From Agarilytica rhodophyticola (GTDB lineage Bacteria > Pseudomonadota > Gammaproteobacteria > Pseudomonadales > Cellvibrionaceae), in the NCBI RefSeq assembly GCF_002157225.2, contig NZ_CP020038.1:620001-684000 (forward strand): DNA of 64,000 bases, in the 5' to 3' direction. Position 1 is the stretch's first letter. Each line of letters opens with the position of its first letter. Below are positions 54,126 to 62,884 of this stretch, in pieces. The position numbers and the translations under genes were made by a program. The notes below the pieces were generated by a model. It saw nothing but the letters and a program-made list of their open reading frames with translations. It was not told the origin of the DNA and searched no databases.

Positions 54126-54289
54126 CCTAATAGCCTTTTTCCTGGCCCCGACACCAGTGCAACCAAGTTTTAGAAGATGGAGGACTGTTGCGACATTCGT
54201 ACGAATGTCTATCAAAATTGGCGTCTTTTGAATCTTTGGAATTATTATCCAGTATAAAATACCCACTCCAAATATAATGAGATACGGAT

Positions 54290-54760
54290 ATGATCATTCA
54301 ATTTAAGACAATCAATGATTTAAGCGAAGTAATTAAAGAGTACGAAGGGAAGCTCAGGCTTCGCCCCATTCGCAAGTACAGCCACCCAACTTTATATAGA
54401 CAAAGGGATGTTGGTGAAGGAGAAGTTTTATATAAGGGCGTGAGAGATGGGGATTGGTTCTTCTCTGAGAATAAAGAATGGATTTTGCCTCACGATCAAA
54501 TGGGCTTATCATTTTCTTCTACGTATAAAAATTTGAAAGATGTCTATCGCCTTAAAGGTCGTTGGAATCCAGGTGCTCAGATTGATATTCACTGGGTACT
54601 TGAAAGACCTGATTTGCCCCCTGGGCTAAAGTTTGAAGCCGATAGAGAGAAAAAAGGTCATTATTTTTTAACGGTTACGGAGCCAATGTTGCTGGAAACT
54701 TTGATCGGCAAGTTAAAAATATTGGCGAGACAAATGTCTGTAATTAGAGGATGTCGATAA
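54290..54760 (+). CDS. Accessory protein, possible Tse2-like toxin
   Basis: 156 aa. No firm family. The second half (RPDLPPGLKFEAD, KGHYFLTVTEPMLLETLIGKL) resembles by eye the C-terminal part of Tse2-type ADP-ribosyltransferase-fold toxins, where a similar LPP-LK-D-HY-PM-L-G pattern occurs, and YKGVRDGDWFF could be the N-terminal LYR-like strand. The resemblance is weak. It has no signal peptide, lies inside the duplication-bracketed segment and overlaps the next gene, as toxin-immunity pairs often do. Confidence 0.55.
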   Translation: MIIQFKTINDLSEVIKEYEGKLRLRPIRKYSHPTLYRQRDVGEGEVLYKGVRDGDWFFSENKEWILPHDQMGLSFSSTYKNLKDVYRLKGRWNPGAQIDIHWVLERPDLPPGLKFEADREKKGHYFLTVTEPMLLETLIGKLKILARQMSVIRGCR

Positions 54761-54762
54761 CA

Positions 54763-55074
54763 ATGATAAATTATAAAACTGAAACTGAGCGTGAGTTTAC
54801 GTTCCACTATGCGGAAAAACTGGATGACCCGCTTGCTCTGGAAATATTAAAACGGGGTGAAGTTAAAGATGCTGTCGAAGCTAGGCATTTAAGTAAATTT
54901 TTTTGGGCCATGGTCGATGCATCAATCCAAGATTTTAATAACGATATAGCTCTTCCTTGGGATGAAAGCGCTGAGTTTATCAGTGAGAAAGTCATGTACG
55001 CCATATCTGGTTACCTTGAGCGGGCAGGATATGAAGACTACTGGGATGCAGTGTCTGATGAGCAAGATCAGTAA
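54763..55074 (+). CDS. Small acidic accessory protein, possible immunity or antitoxin partner
   Basis: About 103 aa, acidic and helical, with no recognised domain (FHYAEKLDDPLALEILKRGE; HLSKFFWAMVDASIQDFNND). The ATG at 54763 has AGAGGA 11 bases upstream; an ATG at 54751 would overlap the previous gene by 10 bp. Close coupling to the 156-aa gene and the acid character fit an immunity protein, but this is inference only. Confidence 0.6.
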   Translation: MINYKTETEREFTFHYAEKLDDPLALEILKRGEVKDAVEARHLSKFFWAMVDASIQDFNNDIALPWDESAEFISEKVMYAISGYLERAGYEDYWDAVSDEQDQ

Positions 55075-55240
55075 GCGCTTTGATGTATGAGTGGATACTT
55101 TGAAGCTTTAGTACAAGCTGGTCATCCTAAACGTGCACGCTGATAAAGTATGCTTTTTCGAGAGCCTGGTGCAAAACTACCCTTTCAAAACCAAACCAGC
55201 GCTATAATTTGTGTTACTTCGGAATGATGATTAAATTGAG

Positions 55241-55278
55241 TTGCGCCGTAAATTTTGCCGACGCATTTGAGTTTAGTT
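55241..55278 (+). pseudogene. GNAT gene remnant
   Basis: Positions 55241-55266 match the intact GNAT gene at 53678-53703 in 24 of 26 bases. The sequence then jumps to the last 14 bp or so of that gene (from 55267, equal to 53848). The 144 bp between are missing, an in-frame deletion of 48 codons. No start region is left. Confidence 0.8.
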
Positions 55279-55377
55279 AGAGCCTGTTAACAGACTCTAA
55301 GACCTAAAACTCTGCAATCCTAATTTTGTCGAGCGAGCGTTTAAGGCATCGTTACCTGTTAGTGATAAAACAATATC
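55267..55377. repeat. Right copy of 111-bp direct repeat (GNAT/holA junction)
   Basis: Pairs with 53848-53958 (109/111 identical). This copy includes the functional holA 3' end and a slightly mismatched version of the palindrome (AGAGCCTG-TTAA-CAGACTCT, 55279-55298). Recombination between the copies would excise about 1.42 kb with both accessory genes. Confidence 0.92.
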
Positions 55378-56355
55378 CAGTAAAACATTCCAAACGTCGC
55401 CTTTAATAATACCTTTTATCATTTTGTCGGCGTTGCTGGATTTTCTCACTAACAAATGTATCTGTCTTAGCTGTAGGCGATTGACGGCTTGTTTAATCAT
55501 GGCTTTACGGTTATCCCATACACCGGCTTGCTTTGCACAGAAATCTAGGCTTTTGCCGTTTTCAACACCTTCTTTAATCGAGGCCAAAGTGCGAATTTCT
55601 CTGGATAGCGCCCATAACACCAAGGTTGCTTCTGTTCCTTCTGCGCGTAAGCCATTTAAACTTGCCACTGCTGCGCGACTGTCTCCTATAATGGCTTTAT
55701 CGGTCAAGCTGAAAACATCGTAACGGGCGGAATCTGTAACAGCATCTGCCATGGTGCTGGCATCGATAACCTTGTCAGTTACAATCAATTTAAGCTTTTC
55801 AATCTCCTGCACTGCAGCCAGTAAGTTGCCTTCCGTTTTTGCGCATAGAATTTCAATTGCGTCTTGGTTGGCATGCAAGCCGGCGGCACCTAAGCGCTCT
55901 TCTATCCAGCGTGGCATTTGTTGAAGGCTTACCGGCCAAATACTGACAATATCACCACTAGCATCTAGTGCTTTAAACCATTTTGTATTTTGTGTGCGCT
56001 TGTCTATTTTTGGAAAAATTAACAGCAATAAGTTTTCGTTAGATATTCTTTGACAATACTCTATCAGTGTTTTGCTACCAGCGTCTCCAGGTTTGCCATT
56101 GTGGATGCGTATTTCAATAATTTTTTTCTCGGCAAATAATGACAAACTATTTGCGCTATTAATAAGCGTATCCCACTGAAATCCAGCATCCGTATGATAA
56201 AGCTCTCGTTCTAAATAGCCACGGGCTTTCGCCGCTTGACGAATTTTATCGCAGGCTTCTTGCACTAGTAATGTCTCATCTCCTGTCACTACATATAAAG
56301 GCGCAATTTGCTTGGAGAGAGCCTTGTCTAGCTGATCATATCGAAGTCTGGCCAT
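55297..56355 (-). CDS. holA: DNA polymerase III subunit delta
   Basis: About 352 aa. Clamp-loader subunit that opens the beta clamp. N-terminal ARLRYDQLDKAL, PLYVVTGDETLLVQEACD, RELYHTDAGFQWDTL and SLSLFAEKKIIEIRI follow the delta pattern; C-terminal helices include GDVWNVLLDIVLSLTG. The ATG at 56355 is preferred to TTG at 56361. Third gene of leuS-lptE-holA, the standard order. Its end lies in the 111-bp repeat. Confidence 0.95.
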   Translation of the reverse strand: MARLRYDQLDKALSKQIAPLYVVTGDETLLVQEACDKIRQAAKARGYLERELYHTDAGFQWDTLINSANSLSLFAEKKIIEIRIHNGKPGDAGSKTLIEYCQRISNENLLLLIFPKIDKRTQNTKWFKALDASGDIVSIWPVSLQQMPRWIEERLGAAGLHANQDAIEILCAKTEGNLLAAVQEIEKLKLIVTDKVIDASTMADAVTDSARYDVFSLTDKAIIGDSRAAVASLNGLRAEGTEATLVLWALSREIRTLASIKEGVENGKSLDFCAKQAGVWDNRKAMIKQAVNRLQLRQIHLLVRKSSNADKMIKGIIKGDVWNVLLDIVLSLTGNDALNARSTKLGLQSFRS

Positions 56356-56385
56356 GGTCAATATTATTTACTGTAAAATAATGGG

Positions 56386-56874
56386 TTACTTCCCCAGATA
56401 AGAAATAATGCGTGAAGATAGTTCTTCGCGCATTTCTTGTAGCAATTTAATTTCTTCCTCGTTTTTAGCAACTACCAGTGAAGTATCAAAATCGTATTCG
56501 CGACGAGCGGATAAGGTGCGCTCTCTGGGAACATTACGCAAAGGGTTAGTCACGCCAAAACGTATACTCATAATCAGCTGGTATTGCACAGGAATACCTG
56601 TACTGCTGTAGGACAGTGGACTTCGTTCGACTTTTTCTTGTTGCAGTTTCAAGGTGATATCTGAGTCTGATTCAATATCAATTGAAAGATCTTTTAATTG
56701 CTGCTTTAAAGTAGCATTAAAAAGACGGTTATCGGCGGAAGTCACCAGTTGAATTTGGCCGATATTCTGTGGGCCTTGTTCGAGGTACTGCTGTAATCCA
56801 CGCAATTGCCAGCCGCACGATGAGATCACCAAAGCACTGGCGACAACAAAAAATCGAGATATCCATATACTCAT
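56386..56874 (-). CDS. lptE: LPS-assembly lipoprotein LptE
   Basis: 162 aa. Signal with lipobox ISSC, then CGWQLRGLQQYLEQ, the usual start of mature LptE (CGF/WxLRG). It plugs the LptD barrel and helps insert LPS in the outer membrane. The C-terminal REYDFDTSLVVAKNEEE matches the family. Its ATG shares one base with the leuS stop. Confidence 0.94.
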   Translation of the reverse strand: MSIWISRFFVVASALVISSCGWQLRGLQQYLEQGPQNIGQIQLVTSADNRLFNATLKQQLKDLSIDIESDSDITLKLQQEKVERSPLSYSSTGIPVQYQLIMSIRFGVTNPLRNVPRERTLSARREYDFDTSLVVAKNEEEIKLLQEMREELSSRIISYLGK

Positions 56875-59474
56875 TAGTTCGCTACCACATTGACCAGTTT
56901 TCCAGGTACTACAATAATTTTCCGAATATGTTTACCATCAATAAACTTACGTATTTTATCGCTAGATAATGCAGCTTTTTCCATTTCTTCTCGGCTAGTG
57001 TCAGGGGCTACATCGATTTTATCACGAACCTTGCCGTTTACCTGAACTACAACGGTAATACTGCTTCGTGTCAATGCCGATGCATCTACTTGCGGCCATG
57101 GTTGTTGTAAAATTTCTCCTTCGCCGAGCTCGCTCCAGAGCACATGACAGATATGCGGTACAATGGGAGCCAGTAATAAAACGGCAGCAGATAGAGCTTC
57201 TCGTTCAACTGCCAGTCCATTTGGATTGCTGCGATCAGCGTGACGGCTCACTTCGTTAAGAAGCTCCATTACTGCAGCGATAGCAGTATTAAATGTTTGT
57301 CTGCGGCCAAAATCATCGCTGACTTTCTTAATGGTTTCATGGGTTTTGCGCCGCAAGTCTTTCTGCTGAGCGCTTAATGTATCAACATTAAGTTCACCAG
57401 GCTGACCCACTTCAAGATGCTGAGATACTGCTTTCCAAAGCTTTTTCAAAAAGCGTTGCGCTCCTTCCACACCGCTGTCAGCCCATTCCAGGGTTTGATC
57501 AGGGGGTGAGGCGAACATAGTAAATAGGCGTACAGTATCTGCGCCGTATTTATCAATAATTGTTGCTGGATCAACACCATTATTTTTCGACTTGGACATT
57601 TTTGTAACGCCACCGAACTCTAACTCTTCACCGGTATCGGTAAGCATCGCCTTAATGGTTTTACCCTTGTCATCTTTTTCCATAGTGACGTTTTGAGGCT
57701 CGATCCATTCTTTTTGGCCATCGTTTAATTTATAAAAAGATTCCGATAGCACCATGCCCTGACAAAGTAGGCGGGTAAATGGTTCGTCGCTCTCTAAAAG
57801 ACCCTCATCACGCATCAATTTATGGAAGAAGCGTGCATACAGCAGATGCAAAATAGCGTGTTCAATCCCTCCCACATACTGATCCACCGGTAACCAGTAA
57901 TTCGCTTGTTCGGGATCTAGCATGGCATGTTCGCTGGGGCTGGCATAGCGCGCGTAATACCAGGAGGACTCCATAAATGTATCGAAGGTGTCGGTCTCGT
58001 GCTCGGCACTTTCCCCATTAATTTCTGTTTTCTTCCATTCCTCGTCTTGTTTAATAGGGGAATGAACGCCGTCCATGACCACATCTTCAGGCAGCAGCAC
58101 GGGCAATCTGTCAGCGGGTACAGGTATCTCGCCACCGTTAGCGAGGTTCAATATGGGAATCGGTGCACCCCAATACCTCTGTCGCGATACTCCCCAATCT
58201 CGCAGGCGATATTGTGTGGTAACGCTACCTTTATTGGCTGCGATAAGGGTTTGGGATATAGCTTCAAAAGCACCGGCAAAGTCTAACCCATCAAATTCGC
58301 CTGAATTAATCAGCATGCCTTTTTCTGTAAAGGCTTCCTTATCTAAATCTACCTCTACCTCAGCGCTGCTGCCTTTAGTGGGTTCAATAACCTGTTTGAT
58401 TTCTAGCTCATATTTTTTTGCAAACTCCCAGTCCCGTTGATCGTGAGCCGGTACCGCGATGACTGCACCCGAGCCGTAATCCATCAATACGTAGTTGCCT
58501 ATCCAAACAGCAATTTCCTCACCAGTGATTGGGTGCAGAGCTTTAAGCCCAGTATCGAGGCCCCGTTTTTCCATATTGGCCATATCCGCCTCGGCGACAG
58601 ACTGGGTTTTGCAGCTTTGAATGAAGTCGCCAATTTCCTTGTTATCTTTAGCAAGAGATAAGGCGATGGGGTGCTCAGCAGCAATGGTTAGATAGGTAAC
58701 ACCCATAAGTGTGTCTGGGCGTGTGGTATAGACATCAAAGTCTTTAATGCCATCGATAGTATGCTGCAAACTGAAGTTGATAACAGTGCCACGGCTTTTG
58801 CCAATCCAGTTGCGCTGCATGGTTTTTACTTGTTCAGGCCAATGAGGTAGCTTGTCTAAGTCATTAAGTAGTTCTTCAGCGTACTCTGTAATCTTAATAA
58901 ACCACTGTGGGATTTCTTTACGTTCAACCACTGTATCGCAACGCCAGCAACAACCATCGATAACTTGTTCGTTAGCCAGTACGGTTTGGTCGTGTGGGCA
59001 CCAGTTAACAGCTGAAACTTTTTTATAGGCCAGACCTTTCTCATAAAGGCGAGTGAAGAACCACTGTTCCCACTTGTAATAGTCGGGTTTACAGGTGGTT
59101 ACCTCGCGTGACCAGTCAAAGCCAAAACCAAGAGCTTTCAGCTGGTCGCGCATGTAATCCGTATTAGCGTAAGTCCATTTGGCAGGTGCTGTACTATTTT
59201 TGATCGCGGCGTTTTCGGCCGGTAGACCGAATGCATCCCACCCCATGGGATGAAGAACATTTTTACCCTGCATTCTTTGGAAACGGGCTATTACATCGCT
59301 AATCGTATAGTTGCGGACATGGCCCATGTGCAAACGGCCACTGGGATAAGGAAACATTGCCAAGCAGTAAAATTTTTCCTTAGACCTGTCTACATTAACT
59401 TCAAAGGACTTATTCTCTTCCCAATAACGCTGTACTTCCGACTCAATGGAGGCAGGTTGATAATTATCTTTCAT
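56874..59474 (-). CDS. leuS: Leucyl-tRNA synthetase
   Basis: 866 aa class I synthetase. N-terminal [19 protein letters not shown] (HIGH motif HMGH), the CP1 editing domain with [13 protein letters not shown], and [12 protein letters not shown] (KMSKS). The zinc-like cysteines CCWRC are present. Length and C-terminal [11 protein letters not shown] are normal. First gene of leuS-lptE-holA. Confidence 0.98.
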   Translation of the reverse strand: MKDNYQPASIESEVQRYWEENKSFEVNVDRSKEKFYCLAMFPYPSGRLHMGHVRNYTISDVIARFQRMQGKNVLHPMGWDAFGLPAENAAIKNSTAPAKWTYANTDYMRDQLKALGFGFDWSREVTTCKPDYYKWEQWFFTRLYEKGLAYKKVSAVNWCPHDQTVLANEQVIDGCCWRCDTVVERKEIPQWFIKITEYAEELLNDLDKLPHWPEQVKTMQRNWIGKSRGTVINFSLQHTIDGIKDFDVYTTRPDTLMGVTYLTIAAEHPIALSLAKDNKEIGDFIQSCKTQSVAEADMANMEKRGLDTGLKALHPITGEEIAVWIGNYVLMDYGSGAVIAVPAHDQRDWEFAKKYELEIKQVIEPTKGSSAEVEVDLDKEAFTEKGMLINSGEFDGLDFAGAFEAISQTLIAANKGSVTTQYRLRDWGVSRQRYWGAPIPILNLANGGEIPVPADRLPVLLPEDVVMDGVHSPIKQDEEWKKTEINGESAEHETDTFDTFMESSWYYARYASPSEHAMLDPEQANYWLPVDQYVGGIEHAILHLLYARFFHKLMRDEGLLESDEPFTRLLCQGMVLSESFYKLNDGQKEWIEPQNVTMEKDDKGKTIKAMLTDTGEELEFGGVTKMSKSKNNGVDPATIIDKYGADTVRLFTMFASPPDQTLEWADSGVEGAQRFLKKLWKAVSQHLEVGQPGELNVDTLSAQQKDLRRKTHETIKKVSDDFGRRQTFNTAIAAVMELLNEVSRHADRSNPNGLAVEREALSAAVLLLAPIVPHICHVLWSELGEGEILQQPWPQVDASALTRSSITVVVQVNGKVRDKIDVAPDTSREEMEKAALSSDKIRKFIDGKHIRKIIVVPGKLVNVVAN

Positions 59475-60068
59475 GCTCGTGTTTGTTTACCCAGATGTGA
59501 AAATGAAATAGAAAGTCGACCATTATAGGGGCAGATAATATGTAAACAAAGATTATGCTATTGGCTAAATGGATGTTTTGTTCATTTAGTTGAGGAATCG
59601 TGTCGTGAAGCGAATGGTTTTGAGTAAAATATCCGCAAACAGTATGAGTGAACCCCAGTGTAATCATTAAACTAGTATGCGGTAGTCAATTCTTCCTTGG
59701 TAGCTTAGTCTCGTGAAGTATGTCTTTTTGAGTATGTTGTAGCGGAAATTTACTTGCGTGCTTCATTTTGGTGCGATTGGTTGTATGTGTTTTTTCATTA
59801 TGATGCAAACCAAGACTCGTACGCATCATCTAGGCGCTTAGGCACTGGCTCTCGTGCGAGTATTCTTCAACAATAAAAGTTGGTGTAGTGTTTGCTTTGC
59901 TTGTGTGTAGTGAAAAACGCAGCTCATATATACCATTTCGATACTTTATGCCTTTTTGATGGCGGATTAGCTGTCAATAAGGGGTTGAATCATGAAATAG
60001 CATCAAGGGACAGCATGAGCACGCAAGTTTAGACAGGACATTGTGAATTATTCTAGGTAGTAGCTGGT
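59475..60068. other. Intergenic region between leuS and the NIT-like gene
   Basis: About 590 bp separating divergent genes. No open frame with coding character on either strand, no tRNA-like fold and no strong hairpin was found. It should contain the leuS promoter on the left side and that of the 328-aa gene on the right; neither is placed. Confidence 0.5.
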
Positions 60069-61055
60069 ATGGGTTTTAATGAGAGTCAGGCAACAAATAT
60101 CTATCCTTTTGGCAAGGTAATCACCACCCCGCAAGATAGCTATGCAGATTTTTGTAGTGCGTATCAGAAGCGTGAATTAGAGCAAAACTTCATCATGCAG
60201 CTCAATCATTTGATTAAAGATGTGCAGCTGCATCGCGGGATCAGCATGAGGCTGCTTGCTGGCAACAAAAGTTTTGAGAAAGATTTTAAAACTTTGCAAA
60301 GTAAGATCAATCGTCGTTTATCTACTCTTCTGGTATTTTCTACATACGATAAGACGTTATTCTCTATTGCCGACAAAAAAAATATCCAACTGTCTTGGGA
60401 CACGATTAGAAATGATTGGCAAGATGACAAACTGACAGATAATTTCGAGTTACATTCCCATTTTATTGAGCAGCTATTGCTGAAAATATTGGATATCTCA
60501 AACAATTTAAGAAAGCCTTTGCTAGATGAATTGCAAAAGAGCGCTGATAGCGAAAGTTCAGGTGATACAGATCGTATCGGTAGTGAAGATAACGAGCGAT
60601 ATCCCCGCCAGATTAAGCAGATGGAACTGTTGAACTTTATTTGCTCCCTACTCCCTATTTCTATTGAAAATATGGCTAAGATTCGCGGTCTAGCCAGTTT
60701 TGCTGCTGAGATTGGTTGTGTTCATGAGAGCCAACAACGAAAGCTACGTTATCTCCTTCAGTGTGCACGCGAAGATAACGTCAAAGCCGGCCACTGCTCT
60801 CAGCGCTTGCATAGTCTTCTCGGTGATGCTTTTAATGCTAAGAGTATTGTTGGCGAATTCGAAACAAAATTTGTTTATTTTATCGAGCTGGTATCGCGCG
60901 ATGTGCTATCGGGCAGTAAGATTCAAACCTCTTCGTGGCAAATCTTCAATTTGGGCACAAATATTATTGACAAGTACTGGCAAATAGTTGACGAGGGTCT
61001 GAATCTCCTACGCATATGGCAACGTGACGATTTTAATGCATGGGTTAACTCGTAA
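60069..61055 (+). CDS. Helical protein with NIT (nitrate/nitrite sensor)-like pattern
   Basis: 328 aa, all-helical, soluble. Two segments recall the NIT domain: the first with LIKDVQLHRGISMRLLAGN, F-x-x-D-F and a following INRRLSTLL; the second, about 150 residues later, ISIENMAKIRGLASFAAE followed by QQRKLRYLL. In NIT proteins the two RG pairs bind the anion. No membrane helix, HAMP or output domain is present, so it would be a stand-alone sensor or adaptor. The match is by eye and modest. Confidence 0.6.
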   Translation: MGFNESQATNIYPFGKVITTPQDSYADFCSAYQKRELEQNFIMQLNHLIKDVQLHRGISMRLLAGNKSFEKDFKTLQSKINRRLSTLLVFSTYDKTLFSIADKKNIQLSWDTIRNDWQDDKLTDNFELHSHFIEQLLLKILDISNNLRKPLLDELQKSADSESSGDTDRIGSEDNERYPRQIKQMELLNFICSLLPISIENMAKIRGLASFAAEIGCVHESQQRKLRYLLQCAREDNVKAGHCSQRLHSLLGDAFNAKSIVGEFETKFVYFIELVSRDVLSGSKIQTSSWQIFNLGTNIIDKYWQIVDEGLNLLRIWQRDDFNAWVNS

Positions 61056-61094
61056 GTAAGTGACACATAAAACTACAACCGCTTTTAGTAGGTT

Positions 61095-61694
61095 CTAGCG
61101 AAAGTAATCGTTAATAATATCGAGCTCTGTCTGAACGTTAACTGCTGCCATTCCCGCGCGCACGGCCGCTTCTATACCCAATGGCGAATCTTCAAACACA
61201 ATGCATTGTGTTGGCTCTACATTGAGCTTTGAGGCGCATAATAAAAATGTTTCTGGAGAAGGTTTAAACTCTTTGACATGATCGCTAGTGATCACACATT
61301 CGAAATATGAGCGGATACCACAGGCTTCCAACATCTGCTCAGCTTCTTCTGCATTTGCCCCAGTCCCTACCGCCATGGGCTTTTTGCCATGATATTCTCT
61401 GACAATATCAGCCAGCTTGGTGGCTTTGACGTAGTCAATATTATTTTTCGCTACCCATCTTTCTTTTGCTTGTAAGATGTGTTCGAGGGGGTAGTCGACG
61501 TTTATGCCAAATTTCTCTATGACGATTTCTATTGTCTGCAATGTAGGCACACCAGCTAGTGATTGCATAAGTGGACGATCCACAGGAATATCAAATTCGC
61601 TCAACGCGTGAGTCCACGCATGTTCGTGAAGCTTACCGCTTTCTATAAGTGTGCCATCCATATCGAATATTAATGCAGCATATTGGTTGTACAT
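61095..61694 (-). CDS. yqaB: HAD phosphatase, YqaB-like (fructose-1-phosphate phosphatase family)
   Basis: 199 aa. Starts MYNQYAALIFDMDGTLIESG; motif II AVGTGANAEEAE; motif III VKEFKPSPETFLLCASKL; motif IV IVFEDSPLGIEAA. It matches E. coli YqaB in several blocks (KPMAVGTG, DHVK, PTQCIVFED). YqaB dephosphorylates fructose-1-phosphate and 6-phosphogluconate. Convergent with the NIT-like gene. Confidence 0.88.
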   Translation of the reverse strand: MYNQYAALIFDMDGTLIESGKLHEHAWTHALSEFDIPVDRPLMQSLAGVPTLQTIEIVIEKFGINVDYPLEHILQAKERWVAKNNIDYVKATKLADIVREYHGKKPMAVGTGANAEEAEQMLEACGIRSYFECVITSDHVKEFKPSPETFLLCASKLNVEPTQCIVFEDSPLGIEAAVRAGMAAVNVQTELDIINDYFR

Positions 61695-61902
61695 AGTTTT
61701 CCTTAATTAAGTAGCGCTATAAATACTCAGTTATATGAGAACGTATAGTGTGGGCATGCTTTGTATAAATTGCTATCAACCTAAAGTTTATTTTATGGCT
61801 TTGTGCGCACGAACAGATAGATGATGCTCTAATTTGGTATCCTCTAGGCTGTTGTTCAGCGTAGTATTGGCGTTAATAAGTTTAAGATATCAGAGGTTGT
61901 TA

Positions 61903-62091
61903 ATGAATCTTATCGAAGCGACATTACAGTGCCCTTACTGTTGGGAAATGTTAAATATTCTTGTAGAGCCGGGTGTTGATGAACAATCCTATGTTGAAGA
62001 CTGCCAAGTGTGTTGTTCGCCGATATTAATTCATGCACGTGTTGATGATGAAACTTTGTTGCAGTTATCCGCAGAACGAGAAAATTCATAG
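61903..62091 (+). CDS. CPXCG-motif cysteine-rich small protein
   Basis: 62 aa. Pattern LQCPYCWEMLNILVEPG, then YVEDCQVCCSPI: two CxxC-type pairs that would bind one zinc ion. It belongs to the small CPXCG family found next to many gammaproteobacterial genes; function unknown. The ATG at 61903 with AGAGG seven bases upstream is clearly better than an earlier open codon at 61834. Confidence 0.87.
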   Translation: MNLIEATLQCPYCWEMLNILVEPGVDEQSYVEDCQVCCSPILIHARVDDETLLQLSAERENS

Positions 62092-62106
62092 GGCCTGCTC
62101 TAAGTT

Positions 62107-62799
62107 ATGAATATTCAAGGTATTAGCGTTGAAGTTATCCGCAAAAAAATGAAAAACTTACGGTTGGTGGTTAAACCTCCCCATGGTGAAGTAAGAGTTT
62201 CAGCACCGTTGCGGGCAAATAATGCGGATATACATTCTTTTGTTTCTTCCAATGTGGAATGGATACGAGAACAGCAAGCGCGCATATCCAATACAGAATA
62301 TCCAGCACAACTACAATATAAAAACGGTGAAATTCATAGGTATTGGGGTGTTGATAAAACCTTAATACTCATGCCTTGTACACATTTGAATTCTTCTTTT
62401 TCTAAAAGAGTTGTTGTCGATGGCGACAGCATTCTTCTTTATGCGCCAAAAGATGCAAGCATGCAGCAACGTCAAAAATGCTTAGATAATTTTTATCGTC
62501 GCGAGCTTGAAAAGAAAATTCCTCCTTTGATTACCAAGTACCAACCAATACTTGGAGTATCAATTAATGAATGGCGCATAAAAAACATGAAAACTCGCTG
62601 GGGATCGTGCAATATCACCGCTAAACGTATTTGGTTGAACTTAGCCTTGGCCTGCTATCGGGAAAATTGTTTAGAGTATGTGGTCGTGCATGAACTTGCT
62701 CACTTACTAGAGAGGTATCACAATCGCCGATTTTGGCAGATTGTAGAATCATGCTATCCCACATGGCGCGAAGCCAATCAGCTGCTCAATCATCACTAA
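62107..62799 (+). CDS. YgjP-type zinc metallopeptidase (DUF45)
   Basis: 230 aa. It has the DUF45/SprT-like pattern: a beta-rich first part (RLVVKPPHGEVRVSAPL), then MKTRWGSCNITAKRIWLNLAL (in parts) and VVVHELAHLLERYHNRRFW, the HExxH zinc motif with its downstream His-Asn. Substrate unknown; family members are small intracellular peptidases. It starts 15 bp after the CPXCG gene and is probably co-transcribed. Confidence 0.93.
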   Translation: MNIQGISVEVIRKKMKNLRLVVKPPHGEVRVSAPLRANNADIHSFVSSNVEWIREQQARISNTEYPAQLQYKNGEIHRYWGVDKTLILMPCTHLNSSFSKRVVVDGDSILLYAPKDASMQQRQKCLDNFYRRELEKKIPPLITKYQPILGVSINEWRIKNMKTRWGSCNITAKRIWLNLALACYRENCLEYVVVHELAHLLERYHNRRFWQIVESCYPTWREANQLLNHH

Positions 62800-62884
62800 T
62801 ATTCATCACTAATCGGCGAACCTGATGAGAAAAATGTCGCCGAACTGGTGCTAACACCAAAATCTGCAGCGGGGGTTTGCAGTT

